From Isoetes taiwanensis (Eukaryota > Streptophyta > Lycopodiopsida > Isoetales > Isoetaceae): 64,000 bases of DNA. The position numbers and the translations under genes are program-made. Below are positions 45,184 through 56,284 of the stretch, one piece after another. Each line of letters opens with the position of its first letter. The stretch's first letter is position 1. Below the pieces are notes generated by a model. The model was not told where the DNA came from. It saw only the letters and a program-made list of their open reading frames with translations, and ran no database searches. Where the stretch lies: assembly GCA_021234155.1 (NCBI GenBank), contig JAJEKV010000008.1, positions 9,908,740-9,972,739 on the forward strand, read 5' to 3'.

Positions 45184-45689
45184 ATTAATATAACATGAAA
45201 TATAACATATAAAGCAATTTCTTAAAGTACCCTAGAATCGGCATAAGAAACAAAGGTAATCTTAGAACAAAGATGAGCACCTATATCGACAGCCTCAATC
45301 TTGTACGCAATAGGCTTAGTGATGTCCTTTGAAAGATCCCTGCACAAATATAATACAAATGAGGAATCTCTTAAGCGCAGCAAGCCTAAAAGACAAACAG
45401 AAAACTATGCACCCCTTTGCTATGCTGTAAAAATCACTGATTTTGTTCTCATGCTTCTAAATATACAGTCAAACATTCAAGGTGGCATGCAAGAAGTGCT
45501 GCATATGGGGACGGGAACTGACCAAGAAATAATAGACATCGGTAATCTACACAACATTCATAAAATCCATTCCAAATATAAGGCCATAAGAACATAGGAG
45601 CACGTTTAACATGCTCATTTCATTTTATAAGTTTTCACAGAGAATCTGAATGTAGATCTCAAAGATGTGTTGTTCAAGTATAACAAATC

Positions 45690-47561
45690 AAATATCTATA
45701 TGTTTTGAATAGTTGCTGCTGCTCTTGCAGAAACAGACCACCAATCTAGAGCATGACAAAGGGGTTCCAGCGACTCAAATACATGATCTGTAGGAAATCC
45801 AGAAAGAATACTGACTTCATCCGTTTCGCTTTTGCCATATTCAGGAGGCTCTGATTCCAAATAAAGCATTGGAAGCTTTTCGCACTGTGGACTGGGAAGA
45901 AAACTGGCCAAATCTTCGCATGTATTCTGCCCTGCTTCTCATTCACCAGCAGGAATGGAAAAATCTAGAAAATTATCAGATTCTTCTAACAGTTAAGCAG
46001 AACAATTTTCTATACAGGAATGGAAAATGATGCACTGAAGCGGATCTGCCACAAAATGTCTGAATGCATATGGGCCTCTGCTAGACCAATCAATGCATCA
46101 AATCCAAAAATGCTGCCATATCTAATTCTAAAGAAAAGGCAAAAAGTTTGAATCTGGTTCTTCAATCTGCTGTTCAGGAACTTCAGAATCATATTTTAAA
46201 CGTCTCTTAGACCTAACTTTTCTTTCCCATGGGCTTGACTGCCTGTTCATACTAACATTGAAACATGTAGTTGCAAAAGGCCTTGCAATTTCACAGTCTG
46301 CAAAGGAATAATCCAGTTCAAGGTCTTCCACTTTCACATCATCTAAGCAAACATTCGCACATCTGGATTTCCATGGATCACACATATTGTTATTGCTACC
46401 TTGCAAGATTACAGTGAAGCTAAGAAGTGTCTTCAAACGAACTGTCTTCAAGATTTATATGTTATAGTTCAGAAATCGTTATGCCAACTCTGCAAGCCAA
46501 AGCAACAGAGCATCAAAAGTGGATCAAAATAACGAAAAGCACGTCTTACCAAAGAAACATTGAAGAAGTCTCTGCAACGAAGAAGCCGATGGTTCAGCAA
46601 CCTGTTCCATTCAAGGAATATCAAAGACAAAAAGTCATATGGGTTAGCTGATAGGACCTGCTAGAAACTCCATTTATGTCTTTTAACAGTTTAAGAGCTT
46701 AAAGCATAATGTATGCCGATGTTTATGTACATCCTAAATGTTGCAACTAAGTGGAACAAAAGCCCTGTGTAGAGAAAAGAAATGATTCTATCCATGGCGA
46801 GGATAACCTTCTTCTAGTGCTCAAGTAGACCCAGAAACAGTTTTTGCCTGCCAAGTTAGAGCCATTCCTGAATAGCTAAATTATACACAGAATTTACACC
46901 CAGAAGAAAATATCTTCTACGACACCACTTTCAGCAAGACTTCATAAACAACATCAAGCTAAAGGATGATGTAATTGCACCAAAATCAACGAAGCAAAGC
47001 TCGATTTGAACCATGCCCTAGTGATTGAAGTTGTACCTAGTTTAAAGGAAATGAAAAAAAAAAGCATACGAATGATACTGCTGTTCGTGCGGGCAAATTT
47101 TCGGCGTGTCTCCAACGGCAGAGATGTAGCAATCTTTAATCACTAAAGAAGAAAACGATCTTTGTGTTTTAGAAATGCCATTGAAAGATGGCCTCGCAAT
47201 ATTAGAGCAGCCATGTGCAGTGCCATTCAAAATTTAAAAGCTTCAGAATGTGCATCTGCTGGATAAGGAGAAGACAATACAAAATAACCTGATTCTTCAC
47301 GCTGGCAATATTTAACCGATTCTGCCTCCACCACCATTGATTCTGGAAACAACAGAGATCATTCTTACAAATTTATGGAAGCATAAAGCCTCAAAAGTCG
47401 GCTCTGCACATCATGCGGCCTTGTAACTCTGCAAGGAGCGTGAAATTAAATTTCAACTTACCTAATTGAAGATGAAGAGGATTTGCCACTGTTATACGGC
47501 AAGAAGAGCGAGGCTGAAAACATTGTGAGCATGTGACAATAGGACTGATCTTAGAAGCCAT
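45690..47561 (-). pseudogene. Captured host gene fragment, unidentified
   Basis: A - strand ATG at 47561 opens a 33-codon exon with a Ser/Arg/Cys composition like a plastid transit peptide. It ends at 47462 with a consensus GTAAG donor. The next exon (47342-47289) has an AG acceptor, stays in phase and ends at another GT. Further exon-like frames follow: 47230-47042 (PSFNGISKTQRSFSS), 46451-46128 and 45911-45696. The downstream joins meet stops, so the copy is eroded or the splice sites are mis-set. I do not recognise the family. The layout fits a multi-exon nuclear gene picked up by the Helitron. Confidence 0.45.
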
Positions 47562-47890
47562 CTGAGACGATTGTGGAAATCGTGGCATACATGCTCCTGG
47601 CCACCTGCAATCGAGCCCGAATAGGCAAGGAAAAGATAAAGGAGCCAAGATAAAAAAAAAATGTCCGATTTTTGGAATATCGAAAAATTTTCCGGGCAAC
47701 CAAACTCATCAAAACCTTAGCCAAATAAGTTAAAAAAAAATTCCAAAAAGTTTTCTTCTAAACCGGAAAATCCCAAATTAAAAAGATTGATTCACTAAGA
47801 TACTTGGATTCAAAGGTTAACATAAACATTTACAGCTTTCTTTCTCCTACTCTTGCTCCCGACAACCACTCCCCCGAGCCCACCATATCA

Positions 47891-48933
47891 AAATTGATTT
47901 GGGAAGAGTTGGAGGAAGGAGGAGCTACCAGCCACTACAACTAGACCAGAAGAATAGAACCCTTTCGTGATAACGGGTCTAGCCAAGAGACCGGTCAGTC
48001 CCTAGTTAGCTTGTGCTTCAGCTGACTCTTGTATGATTAGATGGATGGTTAATTTCTCTATTATGTACTGTTAAGATGATGATGGATACTTTGCTTATGA
48101 TTATGTTCTCTCTTTCTGTTTCTCCCGTGTGTCTGGGCGGTAGAGACCTGAAAGCTTTCTAGTAGTAGATATGTCTCTAGCTGAAACCCTTAAGACCCAG
48201 TAATTGCGGCCTGTGTACAAGAGCCCACCTAGCTGTGGATGCTATGTTGTGATTCAACACCAGATAAATGGGTATGATGGTGAAACGTGGGTGGGATCTT
48301 GCCTAGCTAGACTACAGGGTTCCTATAGTGTGCTAGGCTTATAGCCGGTCACTGAAGAGGGCTGGATATGGGTCTGACACTCTCTGGGTCGTAGGATGAG
48401 TGCCTATATGGACGTCCTGGGACTCGAATAGGCGCGGTGAGCTGGCCTCGGGTACGGATGCGGGGAAGTGCAAAGTGTGCACAGGAGGGGCGAATGGAGT
48501 GGACTACCCTAGCCATTGTTCTATGCCAGCCAATGCCATGTTATATCTTTATCTATTGTTATCTTGAGGCCCACATCGTCAGTCGAGCCCCTGGAGTCTG
48601 AGCCAAAGGTAGAACCTTTATTTATAGTGTATTATTTATGTATCTTGTATTCGTATTGCTATGTATATGATGATAGATGGACCACCCATCGTGGTGGTAT
48701 ATTATTTTGTGTATGATTGCTATGTGCTAACATGTACGTATGCTTTCACTGTTTAGGATTCCCAGGGAGGACATGGGACGAATGTCACCTCTGTGTTCCT
48801 CACCCGGATACTTGGACATCCCAAGTTGGTCGAGTTATACAAAGGGCCTTTCCATGGTGATATAGTCGCCATGGGAGGGGAATTCCCCATATTTGTACGA
48901 TGGGAGCATCGTATAGATTCTGGGAGCGTCACA
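47891..48933 (+). repeat. RE1 5' LTR, second part
   Basis: Starts with aaatt, the slightly changed right copy of the RE2 target duplication. It continues the LTR to the terminal CA at 48933. The first part is confirmed by the uninterrupted inverted copy at 53362-53640. Confidence 0.85.
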
Positions 48934-48934
48934 G

Positions 48935-48946
48935 TGGTATCAGAGC
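48935..48946 (+). promoter_or_regulatory. RE1 primer-binding site
   Basis: tggtatcagagc is complementary to the 3' end of plant initiator tRNA-Met and lies one base after the LTR's final CA. Confidence 0.92.
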
Positions 48947-49456
48947 ATGATTTTGGTAGACCAAATCATTGCACTGGCCATAGTCTAACTCGTTAGATTG
49001 GTTTGTTGTAGGCTATCCCAACTCCATAGCTAGTATGCATGTTGTCCTAGTTATAAGGAATTTAGCTAGTTAGGGGTTAAGGTGTGAGTTATTAGAATCA
49101 AGTATGTTAAGTTCTTGGAGAGAATGAGGTCTCTTGTTTCCGAGGGCCATAACGTTTTCTAGGAAACTTGGATGGAGGCGATTTCTATACCAACGCGTTG
49201 GGAACAATTTATTGACTAAGAGACATAGGTAGCCAGCGTCAAAACGACATCAAATATGGGCGCAGGAGTCAAAGGGGCGTGATCAGAATATCGACTCAAA
49301 ATTCAAAAGAAACACGTATTTTCCCTATCAGACCCCCGTATAAAAACACATAAAAATACACACGTATTTCCGCCATATAAAAAAATTCAAAAAAAAAAAC
49401 TTTTTGAAATTTAAAATTTTGAAAAGTGACGGTTATTTTTTTATTTTCATTCTCTT

Positions 49457-50440
49457 ATGCCCGTCGCCTCGCCCATCCACCATAGTTACCGGAGAAGACC
49501 TTGCATTCCCATAGCCTTGTTCTTGGTCGTCATAATGTCGTCCTTGTATAGCATCACTTCCGTACCTGTTCGTTCACAAACGAACATGGCTCGCACAAGA
49601 GGGTATGTTAGCTATTGCAACCTGAGTGTCCACCAGATCTTTGCAGAGCTTGACGAGCAGCTCGCAAACGACTCAGGCAAAGTAGAGCTCCTTTTAACTG
49701 AGCTAGTTCAGCGGTTCACCGTAGGGTATTACCTATTTTCCATCTGAAGGAGCGCTTCCTCCTGAAGCTGAATGCCTTAGCGGAGCCTTACACATTGATG
49801 GATCAGCCCCACCAAGTCCTGATGCTCATCAAATTCTACCCTCCTTCATACGTGGAAGTTGCTGAAGATGAGGCCATTCGGGAAGAAGCCGAAAGGATTA
49901 TGGGGCTAGCCCGGGGCGACGATGCGCGCGAGATGGACAGGGGAGACCCAAAAGCCTGGGGTAGGGAGTATGTCTATCTGGGAGACGAGCATGCTATAAT
50001 CGCGGGGAACCCTTTTAATCTCCCCCCTACCACTATGCTGAGGCGACCCAAAGTTTTATTTGGGGCGAGATTCCAGAGTATCTTGACCCGGGCCACATCA
50101 TATCTATCCAGCTGGATATGCAGGCTGGATCGGATAGACATAAGACTGAGGAGAGTCAACGTCTGTCGTCTCGTCGAGATGGAAGAGCACATGGCAGCTG
50201 CATATGCCACGCAATAAGAAGCTGAACGGACAAAGCAGCAACGTCAAGCCGAGCAACGTGCTAAAGAAGATGCTGAGCAAGAGGCCCACCATCAAACCCA
50301 GCAGGATGAGGAGCATAACACATAGTTGGCTCCCGACCAAACTGAGACCTCTGTTGTTAAATGGTGGCGGAAGTGCACGGCCCGCAAGTCGGGGAGTGCC
50401 TATAAGTAGAAGCTAAAGGCGCTCAGGAGTATTAGCAAGG
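49457..50440 (+). pseudogene. RE1 gag-like frames
   Basis: The frames 49457-49747 and 49795-50217 lie after the leader of the gypsy element. The second is rich in Glu/Arg and ends in a Gln-rich, coiled-coil-like tail that continues in another frame (EAERTKQQRQAEQRAK). No CCHC knuckle was seen. Position and composition support gag; sequence similarity was not recognised directly. Frameshifts prevent a single product. Confidence 0.5.
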
Positions 50441-50442
50441 CC

Positions 50443-50745
50443 ATGAGTTCTGCCCACCGGCAAGACTACATGGACGCCATGCAACCTCACCCCATGTCAG
50501 AAGGCAAGATGCTCCCCAAGCAGCCGGTCCAGCAATGGAAGCCCCATAGGTACAAACCCGGTACTGTGGCACTGAGGAAAATCAGGAAGTATCAGACGCT
50601 CATTACATGCAAGCATAATGTTGTTGCTGACGCTCATTCCAAGCCTCCATTGGTCACCCGAACACATTATAATGGGATTTCCACTCTTACCAGTGAGTTT
50701 AGTAAGCAGATAGAGCATATTCTTCCTACAGATCCTGAATTTTAG
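50443..50745 (+). pseudogene. Histone-H3-like segment fused to RNase H end
   Basis: One 100-codon frame contains KPHRYKPGTVALRKIRKYQ (50539-50595), nearly identical to histone H3 residues 37-55 (two substitutions: Arg to Lys and Glu to Lys). About seven codons later comes KHNVVADAHSK, which is the end of the gypsy RNase H region (usually NVVADALSR). The protease and RT that should lie between gag and RNase H are missing. The simplest reading is that a piece of H3 coding sequence became joined inside the retroelement, by recombination or template switching. Confidence 0.6.
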
Positions 50746-50859
50746 GAAATATGGCAAAGCCTCTTCAAGGAAGCCAGAACGGATAAGAAGAGGAAAGATT
50801 TTTGCCATTATAAGAAGAAAGGTAAATCTTCTTTATTGTAAGTATAAGTTATGTGTTCC

Positions 50860-51490
50860 CCAGACATCAAGAGTTCGCAAGCTCATTCTCCACGACATAC
50901 ATAACAGTACTATAGCAGGGCATGCGGGATTTATGAAGACATATTTTTAGATTCACTATAGCTATTTTTGGCCAGACACATTGCGAGAGATATTAAGCAA
51001 TGTCAGATATGTCAACAAACAAAGGCGGAACAGTTGTGCATTCGAAGGGAATTGCAGCCCTTAGATGTTCCTAATGCAAAATGGGAAGTTATTACCATGA
51101 ATTTTATCGTGGGACTTCTGCGCGCTCTAAGGGGCTTTGATACTTTAATGGTTGTGGTCAACAAACTTTCCAAGATGGCCCATTTCTTACCATGTCGAAC
51201 CACTGACACTGCGTTAGACACCATCTTGTTGTTCACGAAGGAGATATTCCGCCTCCATGGGATGCCCTGTACCATTATATCAGACCGGGATCCTAAGTTT
51301 GCTAGTGCATTTTGGAAGGATTTCTTTAACACTATTCAGATTAAGCTTGCCATGAGTACAACTTACCACCCGCAGACGGATGGCCAAACCGAGCGCACCA
51401 ATCGCATAATAGAAGGTATGCTACATAACTATCTCTGAAACAAGCAATGCCAATGGGCATATTATATCCATTTGTGAAATGCTATCTTCG
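50860..51490 (+). pseudogene. RE1 integrase
   Basis: The frame 50968-51438 is preceded, in another phase and across a stop, by part of an HHCC zinc region (HDIHNSTIAGHAGF near 50895; CQICQQTK in frame). The core shows MNFIVGLL where MDFI is usual, so the first catalytic Asp has become Asn. ISDRDPKF with the second Asp and QTDGQTERTNR with the catalytic Glu are present. A stop after MLHNYL (51436) is followed by recognisable but broken sequence to about 51485. Integrase inserts retroelement cDNA; this copy is inactive. Confidence 0.85.
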
Positions 51491-52888
51491 AACTGAATTG
51501 ATTGTGTGTATTTTGCATTGTGGCCACTGTGCGAATTAAGGAGTTCTACAGAAAGAGGAAGCCCCAATTTCGCATTGTGATAACCATGAGAAACATCTGC
51601 AAGAAAACCACAATGAAAAATAAGCAGAAAATAGTAATGCCTGTTAAACTTTACTAATAATGCATCCAAGTGTAATGGAGACACAAATGGAAGCAAAATA
51701 GGAACTAGATTATACTAAAATGATTATCCAACATAACAAGATTATATGTACTATCACTCTTCATCATCAACAGGTGCTCCAGAGATCTTTTCGATCATGA
51801 AGAAACCATACTCTCGTATTTATAGAAGATGGATTAAAACATCAAAGGGATTGGATAATTGCGGACAAGATTTATAGCAATAACAGCCAGCCAATATTCA
51901 AGGGCTATATCTTGCTAGCGGCACCTCAGCTCGTCATAATTCATTTTGCAGGTAATGGAATCGCAATCAAGATCAAAATGTGCCATAGCTATAACAAGAA
52001 GATGAAGGCCAAAGTCGATGGCCTCAGCAACTTGATGCATGTCTATTTATATCCACCAAAATTATTGATTGTATATACGTACAAATTATTGGACATATTA
52101 GTGAGTATGTTTGTACTCATTTGTATGTATATTGGTATATTTAAATAGGAAAAAAAAGTTAATTAGTGATATAAAGGCATCCAGTGCATATGTAATGAGA
52201 ATTTTGCATTATTGCCATGGTGCAAAAATAAGGATGCATAGCTAGAGGAGAAGCTACAAATTGCATCGTAAATATGATGACATGTACATATATGTGTACA
52301 TGATACTCATATATGTAACCAATAATGTTGCTACAGTGCACATCAATAATTTTATGAGTATAAGTATAGCTTCATTCGATGGCATAAGCTATCATGAACT
52401 ACTCGAAAACAAGGAAAATACGGAAGTAATATGCAAGGAATACGCCAAGATCGGTGAAGAATCTAATATATGATGAAGAATCAAGAATACAATGACCGAA
52501 GGCAAGCAACAACACGAAACAGATGCCTAAAAGGCTCAAGACTAGCTTTGAACCGGAATGATTCGACAAAAAGAAGGTGCCTCTATATATATCTAGACCA
52601 ATGGTCAGGATTGCACCACTCCAATGGATGAGATTGTGCCAAGTGTCGTGCATGTATGTAGGTTCTAGAATATTCTAGACCCTCCTGGAATCAGCCCTAC
52701 ATATGAAGAAGATATGAGGGAATGTCTTCAACAAGTATTAGTAGTGCATTTGGCAAAAGTGGATGACTCATAGCTAAAAAGTTGTGAGTTTAAGTCCTGC
52801 CTTGTGGAACCATCCTTTTGAATCTATGTGATGACCATCTTTTGTACATATATATGAGTAGAATACTCGTATGGTATAAATAGCCATA
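51491..52888. other. No recognisable gene
   Basis: AT-rich sequence that interrupts the gypsy remains. At 52755-52800 a phrase like gtgagtttaagtcctgcc resembles a tRNA B box, but no SINE could be delimited. Confidence 0.4.
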
Positions 52889-53350
52889 TCATCGTCTCAC
52901 CATCCCCCTCCTACGATGGTGATGAGTCCTTGGAGTTGGAGCCGGGATACTCGAACTTGGCTTATCCGGGTAACATCGATGAAACTCTGCAATTTTATCA
53001 CTGCAGCTCCCAGGTTCTATCACTTGGTGAGTAACCTTCCCAATCGACAAAGTAATACAATCGTCGATGCAGAAACTTGGAGTCCAAAATCCCTCGAACC
53101 TCGAACTCCCCATGATCATCAATTTTCACTGGTGGCAGTGGCGAAGGCACGCGATCCGAGAAAGGATTAACTGTGTAGGGCTCCAATAGCAAAATATGAA
53201 ATACTGGATGGAGATGAATAGCTGGAGGGAGCTTGAGCTAGAATGCTACATCGCTGATCTGAGCCGTGATTCGGTAAGGACCAAGGCAACGATACTCAAG
53301 CATGTTGCAGGAGCCAGACAAGGTCACTAACATGAAATGTAGGAGCTTTC
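52889..53350 (-). pseudogene. Gypsy integrase C-terminus with chromodomain
   Basis: On the - strand the frame 53192-52998 begins LLEPYTVNPFSDR. It continues into VRGILDSKF and YYFVDWEGYSPSDRTW, a chromodomain as found at the end of chromovirus integrases. The next phase supplies EFHRCYPDKP. Sequence upstream on that strand (to 53350) encodes the preceding linker with frameshifts. Chromodomains steer integration to heterochromatin. The fragment joins directly to an LTR piece at 53362, so a rearrangement occurred here. Confidence 0.75.
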
Positions 53351-53361
53351 TGCCGCACCCT

Positions 53362-53895
53362 TAACCCCAGACACACAGGAGAAACAGAAAGAGAGAACAT
53401 AATCATAAGCAAAGTATACATCATCATCTTAGCAGTACATAATAGAGAAATTAACCATCCATCTAATCCTACAAGGGTTAGCTGAAGCACAGTTTAACTA
53501 GGGACTAATTGGTCTCTTGACTAGACCCGTTATCACGAAAGGCTTCCATTCTTTTGGTCTGGTTGCAGTGGCTGGTAGCTCCTCCTTCCTCCAACACTTG
53601 CCAAATCGATTTGGGATAGAATTGGGGGTAGGGACCCAATTTGGACCCTAGTCTTAGCAAGTTCCCCTTGGCCAATCGATTTAGGCAGGTGGCACCCCCT
53701 AATTAGCTAACTTTTACTAATTAATATCTTAATTAGCTTAATTAGGTTATTTTACTTACTAACAATTTAGCATAGCTAATAAAAGCCTTTTTAGGTCAAC
53801 CCAAGTTATCAATTAATGACCCATAAGGGTCCACCTATACCCTGGTGATGTGTCATAATATGTATACGTATACCATATAAATACGTGGAACATCA
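53362..53895 (-). repeat. Partial gypsy LTR, RE1 family
   Basis: The complement starts tgatgttccacg, matches the RE1 LTR start, and follows it for about 540 bp across the point where RE2 interrupts RE1. It thereby provides the uninterrupted reference. It is truncated at the left, at a point corresponding to about 48135. The purine tract aaaaggggagaatg (+ strand 53896-53909) lies just before it on the - strand, so this is a 3' LTR. Confidence 0.8.
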
Positions 53896-54399
53896 CATTC
53901 TCCCCTTTTGGAATAATGTTGTCCTCAGCATTGGGGTTAGTTTAATAAGAAAACAATTAAGTCAGAGAAGATAAACTTATTTGATGAGGTAATACAGTAT
54001 TACAGAACTGATCAGTGATCAAAGTTGGTTTAGGACCGTAGTCCATTCATAATAGATAATAACACCATATCACAAAATTACATAGGAGCAGACATGCAAA
54101 ACACACTCGAATAACAAGATATGGCCCCAGACTGAGGCCTGGAATCTTCTGGAGGTACCACAGTATGCGCTACTGGCCTGTAGAATTACAGTACATCAGT
54201 AGTTATAAAATAATTAGAATAGTGTGGTTGAAGGGACCACCCCCTTAAAGAAAGAAAAAAATCGGAATGAAGGAAATCCTATCATGCTAAGGCTTGCATT
54301 TCGTCTCGGCTTAAGGAATGGCAATGTTCCCATTACAACCATAGACGAATTTGTCCTATCATGAATGCCTATATGCCCATTTCCCCATCTAGGATACAT

Positions 54400-55060
54400 C
54401 TAACCCAACCCCTTATGTGAATCCTGTCGGATCGAACACTCACGTGACCCCTGTCGGATCCATAATGCAGTGCTTACCATTAGCGTTGGAGTCAATCGCA
54501 TCATGAATAGTTCGGCCCTGGCATTGCAGCATAAAGTCTGGGTAAGCCTTATCCAAATCCGCTTTAAGAACTCAGGTTGCATCCTCTGTTGATAAGTGTT
54601 TCCACCTAACCAAATACTGCAATATTTGAGTTCTGCGGGTCTGCTTATATGCACGATCAAGGAGAGCCTTAGGCACAATCTCTAACTGATCTTCCATCAT
54701 CTCCACAAGTGTTGGTGTGCTAAGAATCTCTTCCGGATCGGGTGTGTGGTACTTGAGAAGGCTCATGTGAAAGACTTTATGGACCTTCAAATGTGCAGGT
54801 AGATTCAACCGGTAGCCTTGAGAATCTATCCTCTCAGTTATCTCAAAAGATCCCGCCCATCTGGGTGCTAGCTTTTTGCAATTTCTAATTTTGAGCTTGG
54901 CCTGCTTGATCTTAATCTTTAGCCATATGGATTCATCAACTTGAAATTCTGAGCTTGGTCTTGCCTATCGGCAAGGCTCTTTTGCCGGATTCTCGCAATT
55001 GCTTTAGAAGCTCGCAATGCATCTTTATCTATTGGTTGCTGCCAAGTGAACTTAATATAA
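54400..55060 (-). pseudogene. Gypsy integrase C-terminus and chromodomain, second copy
   Basis: The - strand frame 54808-54572 reads NLPAHLKVHKVFHMSLLKY and then ILQYLVRWKHLSTEDAT, where the next codon is TGA in place of the expected Trp of the chromodomain. Translation beyond the stop continues the domain (LDKAYPDFM). Further upstream, to 55060, eroded frames fit the integrase linker. With the purine tract and LTR at 53362-53909 it forms the 3' end of a - strand chromovirus. Confidence 0.75.
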
Positions 55061-56284
55061 GACAAACATCTTTTTGGTAGTTTCACTATAAATTGACCCC
55101 AAAATTAGTCTTCTCCTAGAAAAGAAGTATCAGAACAAGAGCAATCAAAATATAATACACCCAAATACCTTTGCCATCTAGATTGGAAAAAATGGGGGTT
55201 TGGAAGTTGCTTAGAATTAGAAAGATTCTTGCCAACAAATAGAGCAAAATTGAAAAAACTTCGCTCTTTGTACTGGCAAGAATCCAATATAATTCGAATT
55301 CAAACTATGCTTGGCTGCTGAAGCAAGCTCAATGGCACAATATCAAAGAACTTCGGCAGGTCTAAAGGGGAGTTCAGTTTGGTGGGAAAAGGAAGATCCA
55401 TCAAATTTTGTGGTCGTTAGAAATAACGATTGTGTAAATTTAGGGTTGGGAGAGTAAAAATCAGGTATGGAGGAACGTATTGTATCTTCAAAAGATACAT
55501 GAAGTGGTGATGAAATATTGTGCATTTAAGTAAGTGAAGTCGCCAAATCTTTACACGTGTTCACACTCCATGGCAACTCAAGCGAGGCATTAAATTTTGA
55601 GGATAACTAAGCCTTGTAGTCTCTTTTATATCATGGGGAAGTTTATTATGATCCAGCATGATGTGGGCATCTCCGCTTTTGAAGTGCTCATGATGTGGGC
55701 ATCTCCATTGAGAATTCAATGGACAAACAAAAGTATACAATTTGGATCTTTGCTTTGTCGCCTTCTAAGATAGTATTGATGGTTAGGAACATCCTTAGGA
55801 GAAAGGAGAGTTTAGCTAGTTAGAAACACTCTTTGGCAGAAATGCGAGTTCAAACTCAGCATGTTCAAGAACATGTTTTGTTGCGAGAAAGTGTGAAAAT
55901 TTAGAAAATGTACCGTCTTACATAAGATTCCTAATGGTATTGGAGGAGTAGATTGCTGACGATGGAAAATGGGTTTCAATACATCGAAGGTTACAGGGAG
56001 GAGATAAGCTTAGTGTTTTGGGAGAAAATAGAGACGAAGTCGGATATTGGTCGAAGGAATGAAGGAGCTGGAATAGACGTTTCTAGTAGATAGGGTTTAT
56101 TAGCCAATAGGATTTTCTAATGTAAGCGGCCGAAGGTATGGCGATGGAAGAAGACGAATACTTCACTTCTGTGAGATGGAAGGAGCTGGTTTTGTTGGTG
56201 GATTTGACAAATCGCTTGTTAAACATAGCTTCTTCACAGAGCCTATTAATACCTTAGCAAGAACACCTGGGATAAGCTAGATTC
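55061..56284. other. No recognisable gene
   Basis: No coding motif or repeat structure seen. Confidence 0.4.

Larger units (their letters stand above)
42618..47790 (-). mobile_element. Helitron 1 carrying host-like exons
   Basis: Comparison with the intact RE2 LTR (ttgtatattcactaag, near 31546) gives exact edges. On the - strand the insert starts TC and ends CTAG (+ strand 42618-42621), and it sits between A and T without target duplication. Just inside the end is a hairpin, gcctggc-aac-gccgggc (+ strand 42629-42645). These are the Helitron hallmarks (5' TC, 3' CTRR, subterminal hairpin, A/T target). No Rep/helicase is seen, so it is non-autonomous. Confidence 0.88.
30984..47890 (-). mobile_element. 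LTR retroelement RE2 (non-autonomous or eroded)
   Basis: The two LTRs are 30984-31643 (660 bp, intact) and 34039-47890 (the same LTR carrying three insertions). Read on the - strand they begin tgatatggtgggc and end cgtaaca. The primer site is a variant, tggtattagagc (+ strand 34024-34035), and a purine tract, aagaaggggaggaat, precedes the 3' LTR (+ strand 31644-31658). Flanking target copies are aaatc and aaatt. The internal region (31644-34038) encodes no gag or pol, so the element depended on others. Confidence 0.88.
30694..51490 (+). mobile_element. Ty3/gypsy element RE1 with nested insertions
   Basis: The 5' LTR starts at 30694 (tgtgacgctcc) and ends at 48933 (gggagcgtcaca). It is split by element RE2 (30984-47890) plus a 5-bp duplication, so the original LTR was about 1.3 kb. 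After one base comes the primer site tggtatcagagc (48935-48946), then gag-like frames, a histone-H3-like segment, an RNase H end and an integrase to about 51485. Protease and most of the reverse transcriptase are missing. No matching + strand 3' LTR was found. A related LTR piece lies inverted at 53362-53895. Confidence 0.85.

Noticed and set aside
52740-52890. tRNA-derived SINE
   Set aside because: One weak B-box-like phrase only; no A box at the right distance, no tail, no duplication.
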